Source: Enterococcus rivorum
GTDB taxonomy: Bacteria; Bacillota; Bacilli; Lactobacillales; Enterococcaceae
Direction of reading: 5' to 3'
NCBI RefSeq assembly: GCF_001742285.1
Contig: NZ_MIEK01000045.1
Location: 1-64,000, forward strand
Length of the DNA: 64,000 bases
Both the position numbers and the translations under genes were made by a program. The notes beneath the pieces are model-generated. The model ran no database searches. It was given only the letters and a program-made list of their open reading frames with translations, and was not told the DNA's origin. Of this stretch, positions 22,428 to 32,115 are shown piece by piece (within the stretch, counting starts at the first letter, position 1; each line of letters begins with the position of its first letter).

Positions 22428-22721
22428 AAAAACCCTCCTTATGGCAGAAATATTTTCAGAAATAATACGCTTTCATTTTAGCAAGGAAACATTCAGAATC
22501 GAATACTATTTTCTTCTTTCTCACTAAAACTTAATGTATCTACAGAGCTAGGGTGCATTAAAGTCGAAGGAGTCGAACTAAGTCGTTTCTTTTCGGTGTA
22601 TTTAAAGGGTTTTTATTACGCTTGAAGCGAGTTTGTGAAAAAACAATCAAGGATAGTCTAAATGTCCTGAAAGTTTTATATGAGAATTTAGGATTAATTT
22701 TAGAGAAAAGCCTAAAATTAC
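22428..22721. other. Gene-free stretch upstream of prs promoter
   Basis: Divergent spacer between the nucleotidase and prs. I see no gene, long repeat or clear RNA structure in it. Confidence 0.5.
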
Positions 22722-22750
22722 TTGATTTATTTACCAAAAGTGACTACTAT
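22722..22750 (+). promoter_or_regulatory. Promoter of prs
   Basis: TTGATT (22722-22727), 17-base spacer, TACTAT (22745-22750). The leader to the start codon would be about 105 bases. Confidence 0.55.
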
Positions 22751-22861
22751 TTAGTATGTATGTAATAGTGAATGATGAACCTCACAAAATCTGTTGGTAG
22801 TGTAACGTAAATTTGTTTTTGTTGAAGGGTGTCATTATATTAAAAGAAAGCGGAGGTCCTC

Positions 22862-23833
22862 ATGTCAAAACATTATTTTGATCCAAGATTGAAAATTTTT
22901 TCTCTTAACTCGAATCGCCCGTTAGCAGAAAAAATTGCAAATGCTGTAGGTGTAGAATTAGGAAAATCTTCTGTAAGTCAGTTCAGTGATGGTGAAATTC
23001 AAATTAACATCGAAGAAAGTATTCGTGGTTCACATGTATATTTGATTCAATCAACGAGTAGTCCTGTGAATGATAACTTGATGGAACTATTAATTATGAT
23101 TGATGCATTAAAACGTGCAAGTGCCAAAACAATCAACGTAGTAATGCCATATTATGGTTATGCTCGTCAAGATCGTAAAGCAAGAGCTCGTGAACCGATT
23201 ACAGCCAAACTAGTTGCTAATATGCTAGAAAAAGCAGGGGCGACTAGAATGTTAACACTAGACTTGCATGCTGTTCAAATTCAAGGATTTTTCGATATCC
23301 CAGTGGATCATTTAATGGGCGCTCCATTAATTGCTGATTACTTTATTGAACGTGGAATTAAAGGAGACGATGTTGTTGTTGTTTCCCCAGACCATGGTGG
23401 AGTAACTCGTGCTCGTAAATTAGCAGAACATTTAAAATCGCCGATTGCAATTATTGACAAACGTCGTCCAAAAGCAAATGTTGCTGAAGTAATGAATATT
23501 ATCGGACATGTGGAAGGAAAAACCTGTGTATTAATCGATGATATGATTGATACGGCTGGCACAATTTCGCTAGCAGCAAACGCTTTAGAAGCAGCAGGGG
23601 CAAAAGAAGTTTACGCTTCATGTACCCATCCAGTTTTATCAGGACCAGCATTACAGAGAATTGAAGAATCAGCGATTACTCGTTTAGTTGTAACGGATTC
23701 TATTTACCTGTCAGATGATCGTAAAATTGATAAAATTGATGAAGTGAGTGTGGGTGAATTAATTGGTGATGCAATTAAACGCATCCATGAAAATAAACCA
23801 GTAAGCCCTTTGTTTGAAACTAAAAAACATTAA
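22862..23833 (+). CDS. prs: Ribose-phosphate pyrophosphokinase
   Basis: Makes PRPP from ribose-5-phosphate and ATP. 323 residues. Flexible-loop motif [37 protein letters not shown], and the PRPP-binding [18 protein letters not shown]. Start ATG with GGAGGT upstream. In many enterococci prs follows glmU closely; here about 10 kb of accessory genes lies between. Confidence 0.96.
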   Translation: MSKHYFDPRLKIFSLNSNRPLAEKIANAVGVELGKSSVSQFSDGEIQINIEESIRGSHVYLIQSTSSPVNDNLMELLIMIDALKRASAKTINVVMPYYGYARQDRKARAREPITAKLVANMLEKAGATRMLTLDLHAVQIQGFFDIPVDHLMGAPLIADYFIERGIKGDDVVVVSPDHGGVTRARKLAEHLKSPIAIIDKRRPKANVAEVMNIIGHVEGKTCVLIDDMIDTAGTISLAANALEAAGAKEVYASCTHPVLSGPALQRIEESAITRLVVTDSIYLSDDRKIDKIDEVSVGELIGDAIKRIHENKPVSPLFETKKH

Positions 23834-23858
23834 TAATAATTGAATACAGCATTTAAAG

Positions 23859-23905
23859 CATCTTCAAGACCAAACAAAAAATGGTTGTTTTGAAGGTGTT
23901 TTTTT
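23859..23905 (+). terminator. Terminator of prs
   Basis: GCATCTTCAAGACCA pairs with TGGTTGTTTTGAAGGTG (two bulged bases), then a T7 tract. Confidence 0.8.
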
Positions 23906-24453
23906 GCCGATTTTTATTTCGACCTTTTTTGCAGGTGATTGTCATTTTAGTAATATGCTTGGAAATATAATAATTTTGAAAAGTAAGATAGTGGACCGCA
24001 AAGATGCAATAAAAAGTAAAGGGTAATGTAAATGCGAGCATTTAAAATATTAATGATGAAGGGATAGTTGAAAAATAGATTCAGGTTGTTGCTTATGGAA
24101 TCCATCCGCAAGTTAGAGGGCTATTGCTTTTTGATACCAGGATATAATCATGGTGTAACATACTTGATGGGAGGGTTTCTCGTTTATCAAAAAAGAACGA
24201 CACACTGATTTTCTCAGGAGCAATTTTTTTTAAGTTGGCCGATTTTCCTGAATTCGAGCATTTTTAGTCTAGTCTTTAAATTTTGGAATAAGTTTTTTCT
24301 ATCAAAAAAATAGGTAATGAAACATTTTGATAAAGTAAAAATGGATAACTGGTAAGAAATAGGATAAAAGCTATTCCTTACCAGCTAAAATATTGTTGTA
24401 AGTAATTTCATCATTTGAGAATCTTTCTATGTTTTTATTTACGTACAAAATGA
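23906..24453. other. Gene-free stretch after prs
   Basis: About 550 bases with no supported gene. A hairpin CTGGTAAG/CTTACCAG near 24350-24388 could serve as a weak terminator for the sortase-like gene on the minus strand, but no T tract follows it. Confidence 0.45.
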
Positions 24454-25620
24454 CTAGGATGCAGAAGCAAAAATCATTAAATTCTCTGTGTCTGAAATAC
24501 AGGTTTGCAGAGTAATTCTTTCGCCTCCGCCAGCTCCTACAGTGACATCCCAATAACTTGTGCCTGTACCTAATTCGCTTCCAGCATCATCCAGATGCAA
24601 AATATTATTGACCACATAAGCGGTAGGTGTTCCAGCCGAATCAGTCACAATGATTGTACTTCCGATACCAACGGAGAACAATACTGAAAAAATTCCAGGT
24701 GTATGTCCGATAAAATGAGTATTCTGACCATCATTTCCTGATTGAACAGATGCGCCCCCCCATGTAGATGCAACTCCATATGGGTTACCGTCAATAATTC
24801 CTTGACCAGCTCCTTGACCACCATTTTGATAAGGAACTTGTACTCCTGCAATGTATAAAGAACTTGGTTGATAAGCAGGTGCTGTAGCGACAGGTGGTGC
24901 AACAGGTACAGCACCAGGTTTTTGATTGGCTGCAGAGTCTTCTTGGGTACTTGTAGTATCATTTTTTGATGCTACTACTAGTTCATTGTTAGAAACTACT
25001 TCATTTGGAATAACGGTCACTGTCCTGTTTATTTTTGTTGTATTGTGGCTTGTATCGCTTACTTGATATTCTAAGGGATATTCGCCGGATTGTTGTAGGT
25101 TAACACTACCTTTAACTTCTATTTTTTGCGTTATATCCCCATCGACTTCATCATGAGCCGTTACCTCATGCATTGCATCAAAAGATGTGCCGACGTATAA
25201 TTGGATGTTTTCAGCAACGATGGTAGGAGCTTTTGTGTCAACGACTTCTAAAATCAGAAGCCGAGTTGTTTTTTCTCCCAGCTCATTTTTTAAAGTTACA
25301 GTAACTAAGGTTGTTCCTACTTTGGTAATATCATAATCTGTGTTGGTTACTTGAACGTTTGAGTCTGCCTGTTTAATAGTTGGAAAAATGTCAATCATTT
25401 TAAATTTCTCGTTACATTCAATTTTTTTATAATAAGGTCCAGATGCAATTTTAAATGAATCATTCGCAGGTTTCGTTGTTTGTTTTTCCATTCTTGAAGA
25501 TTCTTCATGTGTATCAGCGAAATGATTGATTTGCACTGAAAATAATAATAAAGAAAATGCTCCTACAGCAATCGCTATAGTGTAGCCAACAACAAGAAAT
25601 TTATACAATACTGCTTTCAT
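24454..25620 (-). CDS. Membrane-anchored Ig-like protein with sortase-like C-terminal domain
   Basis: 388 residues: an N-terminal membrane anchor (residues 5-30), two Ig-like/cadherin-type modules (about 65-125 and 128-205, the second DUF5011-like with DTKAPTI and DGDITQKIEV), a Pro/Ala-rich linker, and a C-terminal domain resembling sortase. His306 (FIGHTPGIF) and Cys374 (TLQTC) have the usual spacing of 68, but the Arg normally found after the Cys is absent; the nearest is Arg368 before it. Probably surface-exposed. It could be a divergent sortase or an inactive relative. Function not assigned. Confidence 0.65.
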   Translation of the reverse strand: MKAVLYKFLVVGYTIAIAVGAFSLLLFSVQINHFADTHEESSRMEKQTTKPANDSFKIASGPYYKKIECNEKFKMIDIFPTIKQADSNVQVTNTDYDITKVGTTLVTVTLKNELGEKTTRLLILEVVDTKAPTIVAENIQLYVGTSFDAMHEVTAHDEVDGDITQKIEVKGSVNLQQSGEYPLEYQVSDTSHNTTKINRTVTVIPNEVVSNNELVVASKNDTTSTQEDSAANQKPGAVPVAPPVATAPAYQPSSLYIAGVQVPYQNGGQGAGQGIIDGNPYGVASTWGGASVQSGNDGQNTHFIGHTPGIFSVLFSVGIGSTIIVTDSAGTPTAYVVNNILHLDDAGSELGTGTSYWDVTVGAGGGERITLQTCISDTENLMIFASAS

Positions 25621-25778
25621 TTTAAAACGCCTCCCCTACTTAAAACTTGAAACTCCTTTCGAGAAAAAGAATAAACAGGCCGGGTGTTTAGTAATGGATA
25701 GTTCTATAGTAAAAAAATTTTAATCATTAATCACGCACCTTTCAAAAAATAAACGGGTCTCATCATCCAAACGATATA

Positions 25779-25803
25779 TATAATATGGAAAGTCCATATT
25801 ATA
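25779..25803 (-). promoter_or_regulatory. 25-bp palindromic operator candidate
   Basis: TATAATATGGA and TCCATATTATA form perfect 11-bp arms around AAG. TATAAT on each strand overlaps a potential -10. It lies about 160 bases upstream of the sortase-like gene. Confidence 0.45.
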
Positions 25804-26034
25804 ACAAAGTAATTGGAGAAAAAATAAATGCTTTCTCTTGAGTAGTCAGTAAAATAACTATTCACTAAATGAATCATTTACATTCTATTTATAACGGATA
25901 GCTATTTTAATTAAATAAACTGGATGTATAAATTAATGATATTTGAAAAAAAAATTTTAAGCAAATGAAACGAATAGGATGACTTGTGTGAAAGCTATTG
26001 TTTGTTATTTTGATAGGTTTGACTGGAAGGTAGT
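25804..26034. other. Gene-free spacer
   Basis: AT-rich, no supported gene or repeat between the palindrome and the bidirectional terminator. Confidence 0.4.
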
Positions 26035-26098
26035 AAAAAATCGAATGCTATTTATTTCCTCTGTGTAACAGGATAAATAAATGGCATTCGATTTTTTT
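26035..26098. terminator. Bidirectional terminator after Mga-like gene 1
   Basis: AAAAATCGAATGC...ATTTATT pairs with AATAAAT..GGCATTCGATTTTTT across a short loop. It is the end signal for the minus-strand regulator ending at 26165. Confidence 0.85.
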
Positions 26099-26164
26099 AT
26101 ATAGAGAATGAAAGGAGAGAGAACTGTTGGAGCTGTTTTTTTATAAATAGATTTTTGCCAAAAA

Positions 26165-27628
26165 TTATTTTCCTTTAAAATAGTTTTCGTAAAAAACCAT
26201 CAGTTTATCGAAGTTTTTTGTATTAAACACAACAGGAGTCACAATGACAGGGACGTTAGTGAGAGAAATAGTTGGAATATTTGTGATAATACAGTCGAAA
26301 GATGATGCTATTTTTTCTAACTCATCCAAACAGGAAAGGTTAATCGGTGTACATACAAACCGATTGTTGAAATAATATTCCATTTTCTTAGCTAAAATTT
26401 CTGTAAATTCTTTTCCAGTATCTAATAAAAGACCTGCTTTAATAGAAGGGACGGAACACTCAAGACTTTCTAGAAAATTCTCCCATTTCGTAAAGAGCAC
26501 AAAAAATGCTTCATAGACAATATACTCTTTATGAGGTGTTTGATAGAAAATGCCTTGTAAGGAATGGATCATATCAGAAACAAAAGAGCCGTACACATTT
26601 AATAAACTGATGTAAAATTCTTTATTTGTGTTGTACAAAATAAAGGTTCTGCCACAAAGTTGATTATCTAGATTGTAGAGTTGAAGTAGCAAATCGTCAA
26701 AATTAGTACATGGACAATCAATCTTCTTTTCTAAATCTTGAATTAATGAAGTAATCTTGTTGTATTTTCTTTGAGTAGGAGAATCTGTTTTAACTTTTGT
26801 AAGTAGTTCTTCTATTGAATAGACGTAATTAGAATTGAAAAACGAATATAGAATATTACTCAAGGTAAAAGGAGTCAACTGCAGAAGGAATTGACGATAA
26901 AATTCACTGGTCACTTGTTTATTCGTTACTATAGAAAATTCTTTTTCAGGCGGAGCAACATTTAACAAGTCACCAGCATCGGTTTTTAAAAATTGGATAA
27001 TGGTATAAGCGGAAATTCGTAGTCGATTCAAAAAAGAATAGTTTTGATAAGCAATAGCATTTGGAAAGTGCTCTTCAAGTGTGCTTAGTAATACTGTATC
27101 TAATAGCTCAATTTGATTTGCAGACATCAAAGTCTCTGCAGTAGCATATTTTTCAGTATAGTAGCGCTTCATGAAATTACAGATACTTAGGGGATCACCC
27201 ATTAATTTCATTTCTTTTGGATGAATCGAGAAGCCTTCTAATTGTAACACTTTATTAATCCTTGAAATCATTCGTTTGGTAGTGGAAACACTTATGTAAA
27301 GATCGTCTGCCAATTCATTTATACTGAGAGTATTTTGGACAAATATATTCTCGATTAATTGGAATTCAAGACTGTTTTTTAAAAAAGATTGGTAAATACT
27401 AGCTTTACAAAAACTAGGCTCAATCATTAAACTGACACCGTGCTTCTTTGACGTTTCAATCGTTACTTGATCGAATAATGTTTCTAAATCATGGATATCT
27501 ACTTTTAATGTTTTAGTTGGAACACCTAATAGTTCAGATGCTTTAGTAAGTGTAATCCAGTCATTTTCGAAAAGTAATTCAATGAACTCTAATTGACGTC
27601 GGTTTTTTGAAGATAAAATTTGCTTCAT
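26165..27628 (-). CDS. Mga-like transcriptional regulator 1
   Basis: 487 residues. N-terminal HTH_Mga (WITLTKASELLGVPTKTLKVDIHDLE) and a second helix-turn-helix (SINELADDLYISVSTTKRMISRINKVL), then the PRD-like middle and a C-terminal EIIB-like segment (FDCIITNIP). ATG 27628 follows GAAGGTG by 9 bases. It is divergent from the adjacent LPMO gene, which it probably controls. A paralogue on the other side of that gene is frameshifted. Confidence 0.82.
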   Translation of the reverse strand: MKQILSSKNRRQLEFIELLFENDWITLTKASELLGVPTKTLKVDIHDLETLFDQVTIETSKKHGVSLMIEPSFCKASIYQSFLKNSLEFQLIENIFVQNTLSINELADDLYISVSTTKRMISRINKVLQLEGFSIHPKEMKLMGDPLSICNFMKRYYTEKYATAETLMSANQIELLDTVLLSTLEEHFPNAIAYQNYSFLNRLRISAYTIIQFLKTDAGDLLNVAPPEKEFSIVTNKQVTSEFYRQFLLQLTPFTLSNILYSFFNSNYVYSIEELLTKVKTDSPTQRKYNKITSLIQDLEKKIDCPCTNFDDLLLQLYNLDNQLCGRTFILYNTNKEFYISLLNVYGSFVSDMIHSLQGIFYQTPHKEYIVYEAFFVLFTKWENFLESLECSVPSIKAGLLLDTGKEFTEILAKKMEYYFNNRFVCTPINLSCLDELEKIASSFDCIITNIPTISLTNVPVIVTPVVFNTKNFDKLMVFYENYFKGK

Positions 27629-28026
27629 TATGTCTAACACCTTCTGCTTTAATTATTCTAGAGATAGGCTTCTGGGTATAGTCTATGTTCCGTTGACCAT
27701 TTTAGCGTGAAGTTATGTTTTTTGTCTAGTAAATAGTTTAAGTATGGGAAAAAAATAAGATGTTTGAAAAGAAAAATCCATTTTATTCAAATTTAGACCG
27801 AAAAATGAATCAGATTTGATTTTTTTGTGAATAGAATCATGTTTTAAGAAGAAAAAGGAGTAAAAAATATATTTTTTGTTCAAAAACTTCTTAACGAAGA
27901 GAGATAGTTGATATTTATTATTAAAAAATTTATCTATACTGTGAAGTAAGGGAATCAACAACATTTTTAATTTGCCTAAATGATGTTCACCTTATTTTTA
28001 AAAATTGAAATTGGAGGAAAAAATTT
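27629..28026. other. Divergent promoter region of regulator 1 and LPMO
   Basis: About 400 AT-rich bases with no gene. The LPMO ribosome site (TTGGAGG) ends at about 28017. I cannot place a confident -10/-35 pair. Confidence 0.4.
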
Positions 28027-29400
28027 ATGAAAAAGAATATTTTAGGTCTAACGATGGCAACTTTAGCATTATCAATTGGCGTGGGGCTGACAGCAGCAGA
28101 TGAAGCAATGGCACATGGCTATGTGGAATCACCACCAGCACGTGGCTATCAAGGATCTTTAGATAAAAATACGATGGGCTGGACACAAGCCTATGAAATG
28201 TATGGAAATGTTATAACAAATCCACAATCATTAGAAGCACCAAAAGGATTTCCACAAGCTGGACCAGCTGACGGACGCATTGCTTCTGCTAATGGTGGCT
28301 TAGGTCAGATTAGTGACTTTGTATTAGACAATACTGGCGTAAATCGTTGGAAAAAAACAGATATTAAATCAGGGATGAATACATTCACTTGGAAGTATAC
28401 AGCTCCTCATAGTACAACGAAATGGCACTATTACATGACTAAACAAGGGTGGAACCCAGATCAGCCGTTGGCTAGAAAAGATTTAGAATTGATTGGAACA
28501 GTTGCACATGATAACTCAGCAGCTTCAAATAATTTATCACATAAAATTAATGTGCCAACAGATCGTTCTGGGTACAATGTTATTCTAGCGGTATGGGATG
28601 TAGCAGATACACCAAATGCGTTTTATAATGTAATTGACGTTAATGTTAAAAGTAATGGTGAAGTACTTCCACCAGTTGAAGTAGCACCAGAAAAACCAAC
28701 AAATGTAAAAGCTTCTGAAGTAACAACTTCATCAGCTAAATTAACGTGGAACAAAGTAAATGATGCAAAAGAATACAATGTATACCGTAACAATCAAAAA
28801 GTAGGAACAGTTGGAGCAATCCAATTTAATGACAGCAATTTGAAAGAAAACACAAGCTATAGCTATCAGGTTGAAGCAGTTGGGTTCAATGGCAAAATTT
28901 CAGAAAAAAGCAATATTGTAACAGTTAAGACGCAATCTTCTGAAGTTGAGGACAACCAAAAACCAACAGCACCAACAAGTGTCCATTCTATGGGAACAAC
29001 AGATAGTTCTGTAGACTTAATGTGGGGCAAATCAACACATTTCTTAGGTGTGAAGCACTATGAAGTATACCGTGATGGTAAAAAAGTAGCGACAACTGAA
29101 AAAACTAGCTTTAAAGATACTGCTTTGAAAGCAAACACTAAATATACGTATACAGTGAAGGCTATAAGTCTTGGAGGCAATGCTTCTGATTTAAGCGCAC
29201 CATTTGTAGTAACGACAAAACCAAAAGAAGAAGTACCTAGTGGCGTTAGAGAATGGAAATTAGGAACATTTTCAAAACCAGAATTATACACAGCTGGGGA
29301 AAAAGTTCAATATAAAGGAAAAGAATACAAAGTAACAATTACTCATAATAACTATGGAGATATAACATGGGCTCCAGGAGCAAATTCTTTATTTAAATAA
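28027..29400 (+). CDS. Chitin-active lytic polysaccharide monooxygenase (AA10) with FnIII and chitin-binding domains
   Basis: 457 residues. Signal peptide ends AMA, exposing the mature N-terminal His30 of the copper histidine brace; the second His is His128 (TAPHSTTKW), and AFYNVIDV supplies the axial aromatic. Two fibronectin III domains follow (about 218-302 and 312-398), then a CBM5-like chitin-binding domain (VREWKLGTFSKPELYTAGEKV). It oxidatively cleaves chitin outside the cell and binds surface glycans. It is longer than the single-domain E. faecalis enzyme. Flanked by Mga-like regulators. Confidence 0.93.
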   Translation: MKKNILGLTMATLALSIGVGLTAADEAMAHGYVESPPARGYQGSLDKNTMGWTQAYEMYGNVITNPQSLEAPKGFPQAGPADGRIASANGGLGQISDFVLDNTGVNRWKKTDIKSGMNTFTWKYTAPHSTTKWHYYMTKQGWNPDQPLARKDLELIGTVAHDNSAASNNLSHKINVPTDRSGYNVILAVWDVADTPNAFYNVIDVNVKSNGEVLPPVEVAPEKPTNVKASEVTTSSAKLTWNKVNDAKEYNVYRNNQKVGTVGAIQFNDSNLKENTSYSYQVEAVGFNGKISEKSNIVTVKTQSSEVEDNQKPTAPTSVHSMGTTDSSVDLMWGKSTHFLGVKHYEVYRDGKKVATTEKTSFKDTALKANTKYTYTVKAISLGGNASDLSAPFVVTTKPKEEVPSGVREWKLGTFSKPELYTAGEKVQYKGKEYKVTITHNNYGDITWAPGANSLFK

Positions 29401-29517
29401 AAGTTAAAACTTACAGTAAGAATTAGTAGTTCTCTTTATAGGCAATTCAGAAATTCTGATTAGTCGTGAGAAAAAACTTGCTAAAATAGAAACTTTGGGT
29501 GGAATTTAATAAAATGT

Positions 29518-29573
29518 ATATAACCGTATGGAGTCAGTTTGAAAAAATTGAATTCATGCGGTTATATTTCATT
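29518..29573 (+). terminator. Terminator of LPMO gene
   Basis: ATATAACCGTATG (29518-29530) pairs with CATGCGGTTATAT (29555-29567), one wobble, followed by a T-rich tail. Confidence 0.65.
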
Positions 29574-29850
29574 TGGAGCAACCAACAGATTGTTAATAAA
29601 AATAGCTATTCAAGCAAAACATGCAAGAATAGCTAAGTTCTATTGTTGAAAAAAACTTGTATACGAATTAGAACATTGGAATAGCGGACACAAAACAAGT
29701 GCTGATGATGACAGGATGGATGAGTGATAAACTAAGGTTTGTCTCTCTAATTATACGTTATAAAAAAAGATTGCTGGAATTGAGTAGGTATAGCTAGTGT
29801 TGTCAATGGTTCGTCAATATCAATACAAATTAGTTTCAAAAAAATAAAGC
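29574..29850. other. Gene-free spacer
   Basis: Nothing supported between the LPMO terminator and the end of the frameshifted regulator. Confidence 0.4.
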
Positions 29851-31307
29851 CTATTTCTTAAAATGATGTTCATAAAAATAATTTAATTTGTCAAAACTCT
29901 CAACATCGAAAAGTAGTGGTGTTACGATAACAGGAACTTTAGGAACAGAAATGTCTGAAATGTTTGTGATAATGCAATCAAACAAAGGTGCAACAGCCTC
30001 TAATTCTGCAATTGAAGAAACAGGAAGTGGTGTGCAGATAAATCGATTGTTCAAATAGTATTCTGTTTTTTTTGCTAATATCTCTACATAATCTTTATTG
30101 GCATCATAAAGCATCCCTGCCTTAATAGGACAAGTGGGACGTTCTAGACTTTCTAATAAATCAGGCCAATTTGTTAAGAGCATGAAAAAAGCTTGATATA
30201 AAAGGTATTCTTTATGAGGTGTTTTATAGAAAATAGCCTCTAAAGATTGCATAATATCAGAAATGAAACTACCATAGTAATGCAGTAAATTTAAGTAGAA
30301 TTCTCTATTAGTATCGTAGAAAATATAAGTTCTACCATGAATTTGATTTTGTAAATTGTAAAGATGTAATAAAACATTGTTCTTTTTCTGGCAAGGACAA
30401 TTTATTTTTTTCTCCAGTTCCTGAATAAATGACATGATTTTATGCTGTTGTCTTTGAATTTGAGGATTCAATGTTGCTTCTGCATTCAAATTGTCAATGG
30501 AACGTATGTAACTTGGATCGAAAAAACAATGGAAGATATTGCTTAGCACAAAACCAGTCAATTTTACGGAGAATTGCTTGAAAAATTCATCGCATATGTG
30601 AGTGTTCGTTAATATACCAAAAGACTCCTGAGGTTTTCTGTAAAGTAAGCCAGAAGTATCATGCTTTAAGAATATGATGACAGCATAGGTACAAAAACGT
30701 AATTTGTTTAAAAAAGAAAAATTAACATGTGGAGTAGATTCAGGAAATTGTTCTTCTAGCGTTTCCAATAAAATCTGATCTAGAATAGCTAACTGTAAAG
30801 GCGAGAGTAAACGGTCAGCAGTTACATATTTTTCTTTATAATAATATTGCATAAAATTGCAAATACTTAAAGGATCGCCAGACAGTCGCATTTTTTTTAG
30901 ATTAATAATGAAACCTTCTACTTGGATGACCTTGTTGATTCGTGAAACGATTCTTTTCAGGGTGGAGATACTTATAAATAATTCATTTGCTAAGTCAATC
31001 ATACAGGTAAAGTTAGTTGCAAAGACACTTTCAATAATTTGGAATTCAATGCTGTTCTTTAAAAAAGTTTGATATATATTCGCTCTTGAAAAATTAGAGT
31101 CAACAACTAAATTTATACCATGTTTTTTGAAATTTTAATACGTATTTTATTAAATAACATATCTAATTCGTTTATATCTGTTTTTAATGTCTTTGTAGGA
31201 ACCTTTAATTGTTCCGAAGCTTTTACAAATGTGATCCATTCATTATCAAATAAAAGCTCAACTAGTTCCAATTGTCGACGTGTTTTTGAAGACAAAATTT
31301 GTCTCAT
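29851..31307 (-). pseudogene. Mga-like transcriptional regulator 2, frameshifted
   Basis: Homologue of regulator 1 over its whole length, read in two frames. The first part (31307 to about 31122) gives MRQILSSKTRRQLELVELLF through IRIKISK; the rest continues in the -1 frame as KHGINLVVDSNFSRANIYQ and on to 29851. The break is in a run of six A residues (minus strand, 31128-31123) where regulator 1 encodes SKKHGV, so one base is missing. The junction A-AAA-AAC is also a classical -1 slippery heptamer in the correct phase. It may be a real mutation, phase variation, a sequencing error or programmed slippage. Confidence 0.8.
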
Positions 31308-31325
31308 GATATCACCATTTTCCAT

Positions 31326-32115
31326 TTTTAAAATTAATATAAATGCTAGACTATGGAATCAGTTTACCCTTAAGATGTATCTTTGTCTAGAAATAAGAAT
31401 GCAAAGAGAACTTAAAATGTCGTGAAGGAAAATTAAGAAAATGGTAAGGAAAGCAATTCATATTTGTTCTTTTTGGTAGAAAAAATTGATTGGGAAACAT
31501 GTTCGGTTCGACAAGTAAGTTACTCTATTTTGGGAAAAACATTTTTTTGATTATTTTTTTATATAAAAAACAAATTTTTAGTCATAAATGACTGGATATG
31601 AGGAATAAATTGACTGTTTATTTCACTATAGAAGGGGTAAAATGGAAACCGATTAAAAAAGAGTATGACATTATATTGAATTAAAATCAGTAAATATTGA
31701 TTATCGGTTTATAAATATTCATCTCTGTCGCAACCTATAATTGCTGAATCATTGCAATGAGCGAATGTATTTTCAATAGATAAGAGCATCGGGAACTATT
31801 TTAATTTAATAGAATGAAACGGTTGTCAGGGAACGAATAATAAAGAATTGTAGAAAGAGCCTTGTTTATCTTAGTTTTTCTTAGGTACTTTTTCTGTTCC
31901 CTTTTTTTGTGCATTTCGGTATTAAATATGAAGTCAAATGTTGAGCTTTTGACAGAAGAGATGACAGGTATATTTTTGGATAAACGGTTACTGTATCAAG
32001 TTTTCTTGATTCTGGTTGTTATACAATCTAATTTCATGTTACTCTTTAGATGTTTACTATTCAATTTAGCGAGAATATGTATTTATTTTCGTACGAGATA
32101 AAGGAGCAGGAGCAG
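31326..32115. other. Long spacer upstream of GH65 gene
   Basis: About 790 bases without a convincing gene; an open frame at 31862-32101 has no ribosome site or family features. A near-match cre site (TGAAACGGTTGTCA, one mismatch) lies at 31815-31828 and could place the GH65 gene under CcpA. Confidence 0.4.

Noticed and set aside
31122-31128. Firm claim of programmed -1 frameshifting
   Set aside because: The slippery heptamer is in phase, but no stimulatory structure is visible and a one-base homopolymer deletion explains it more simply.
31862-32101. 79-residue hydrophobic reading frame upstream of the GH65 gene
   Set aside because: No ribosome site, no family features, and it overlaps the start region of a well-supported gene.
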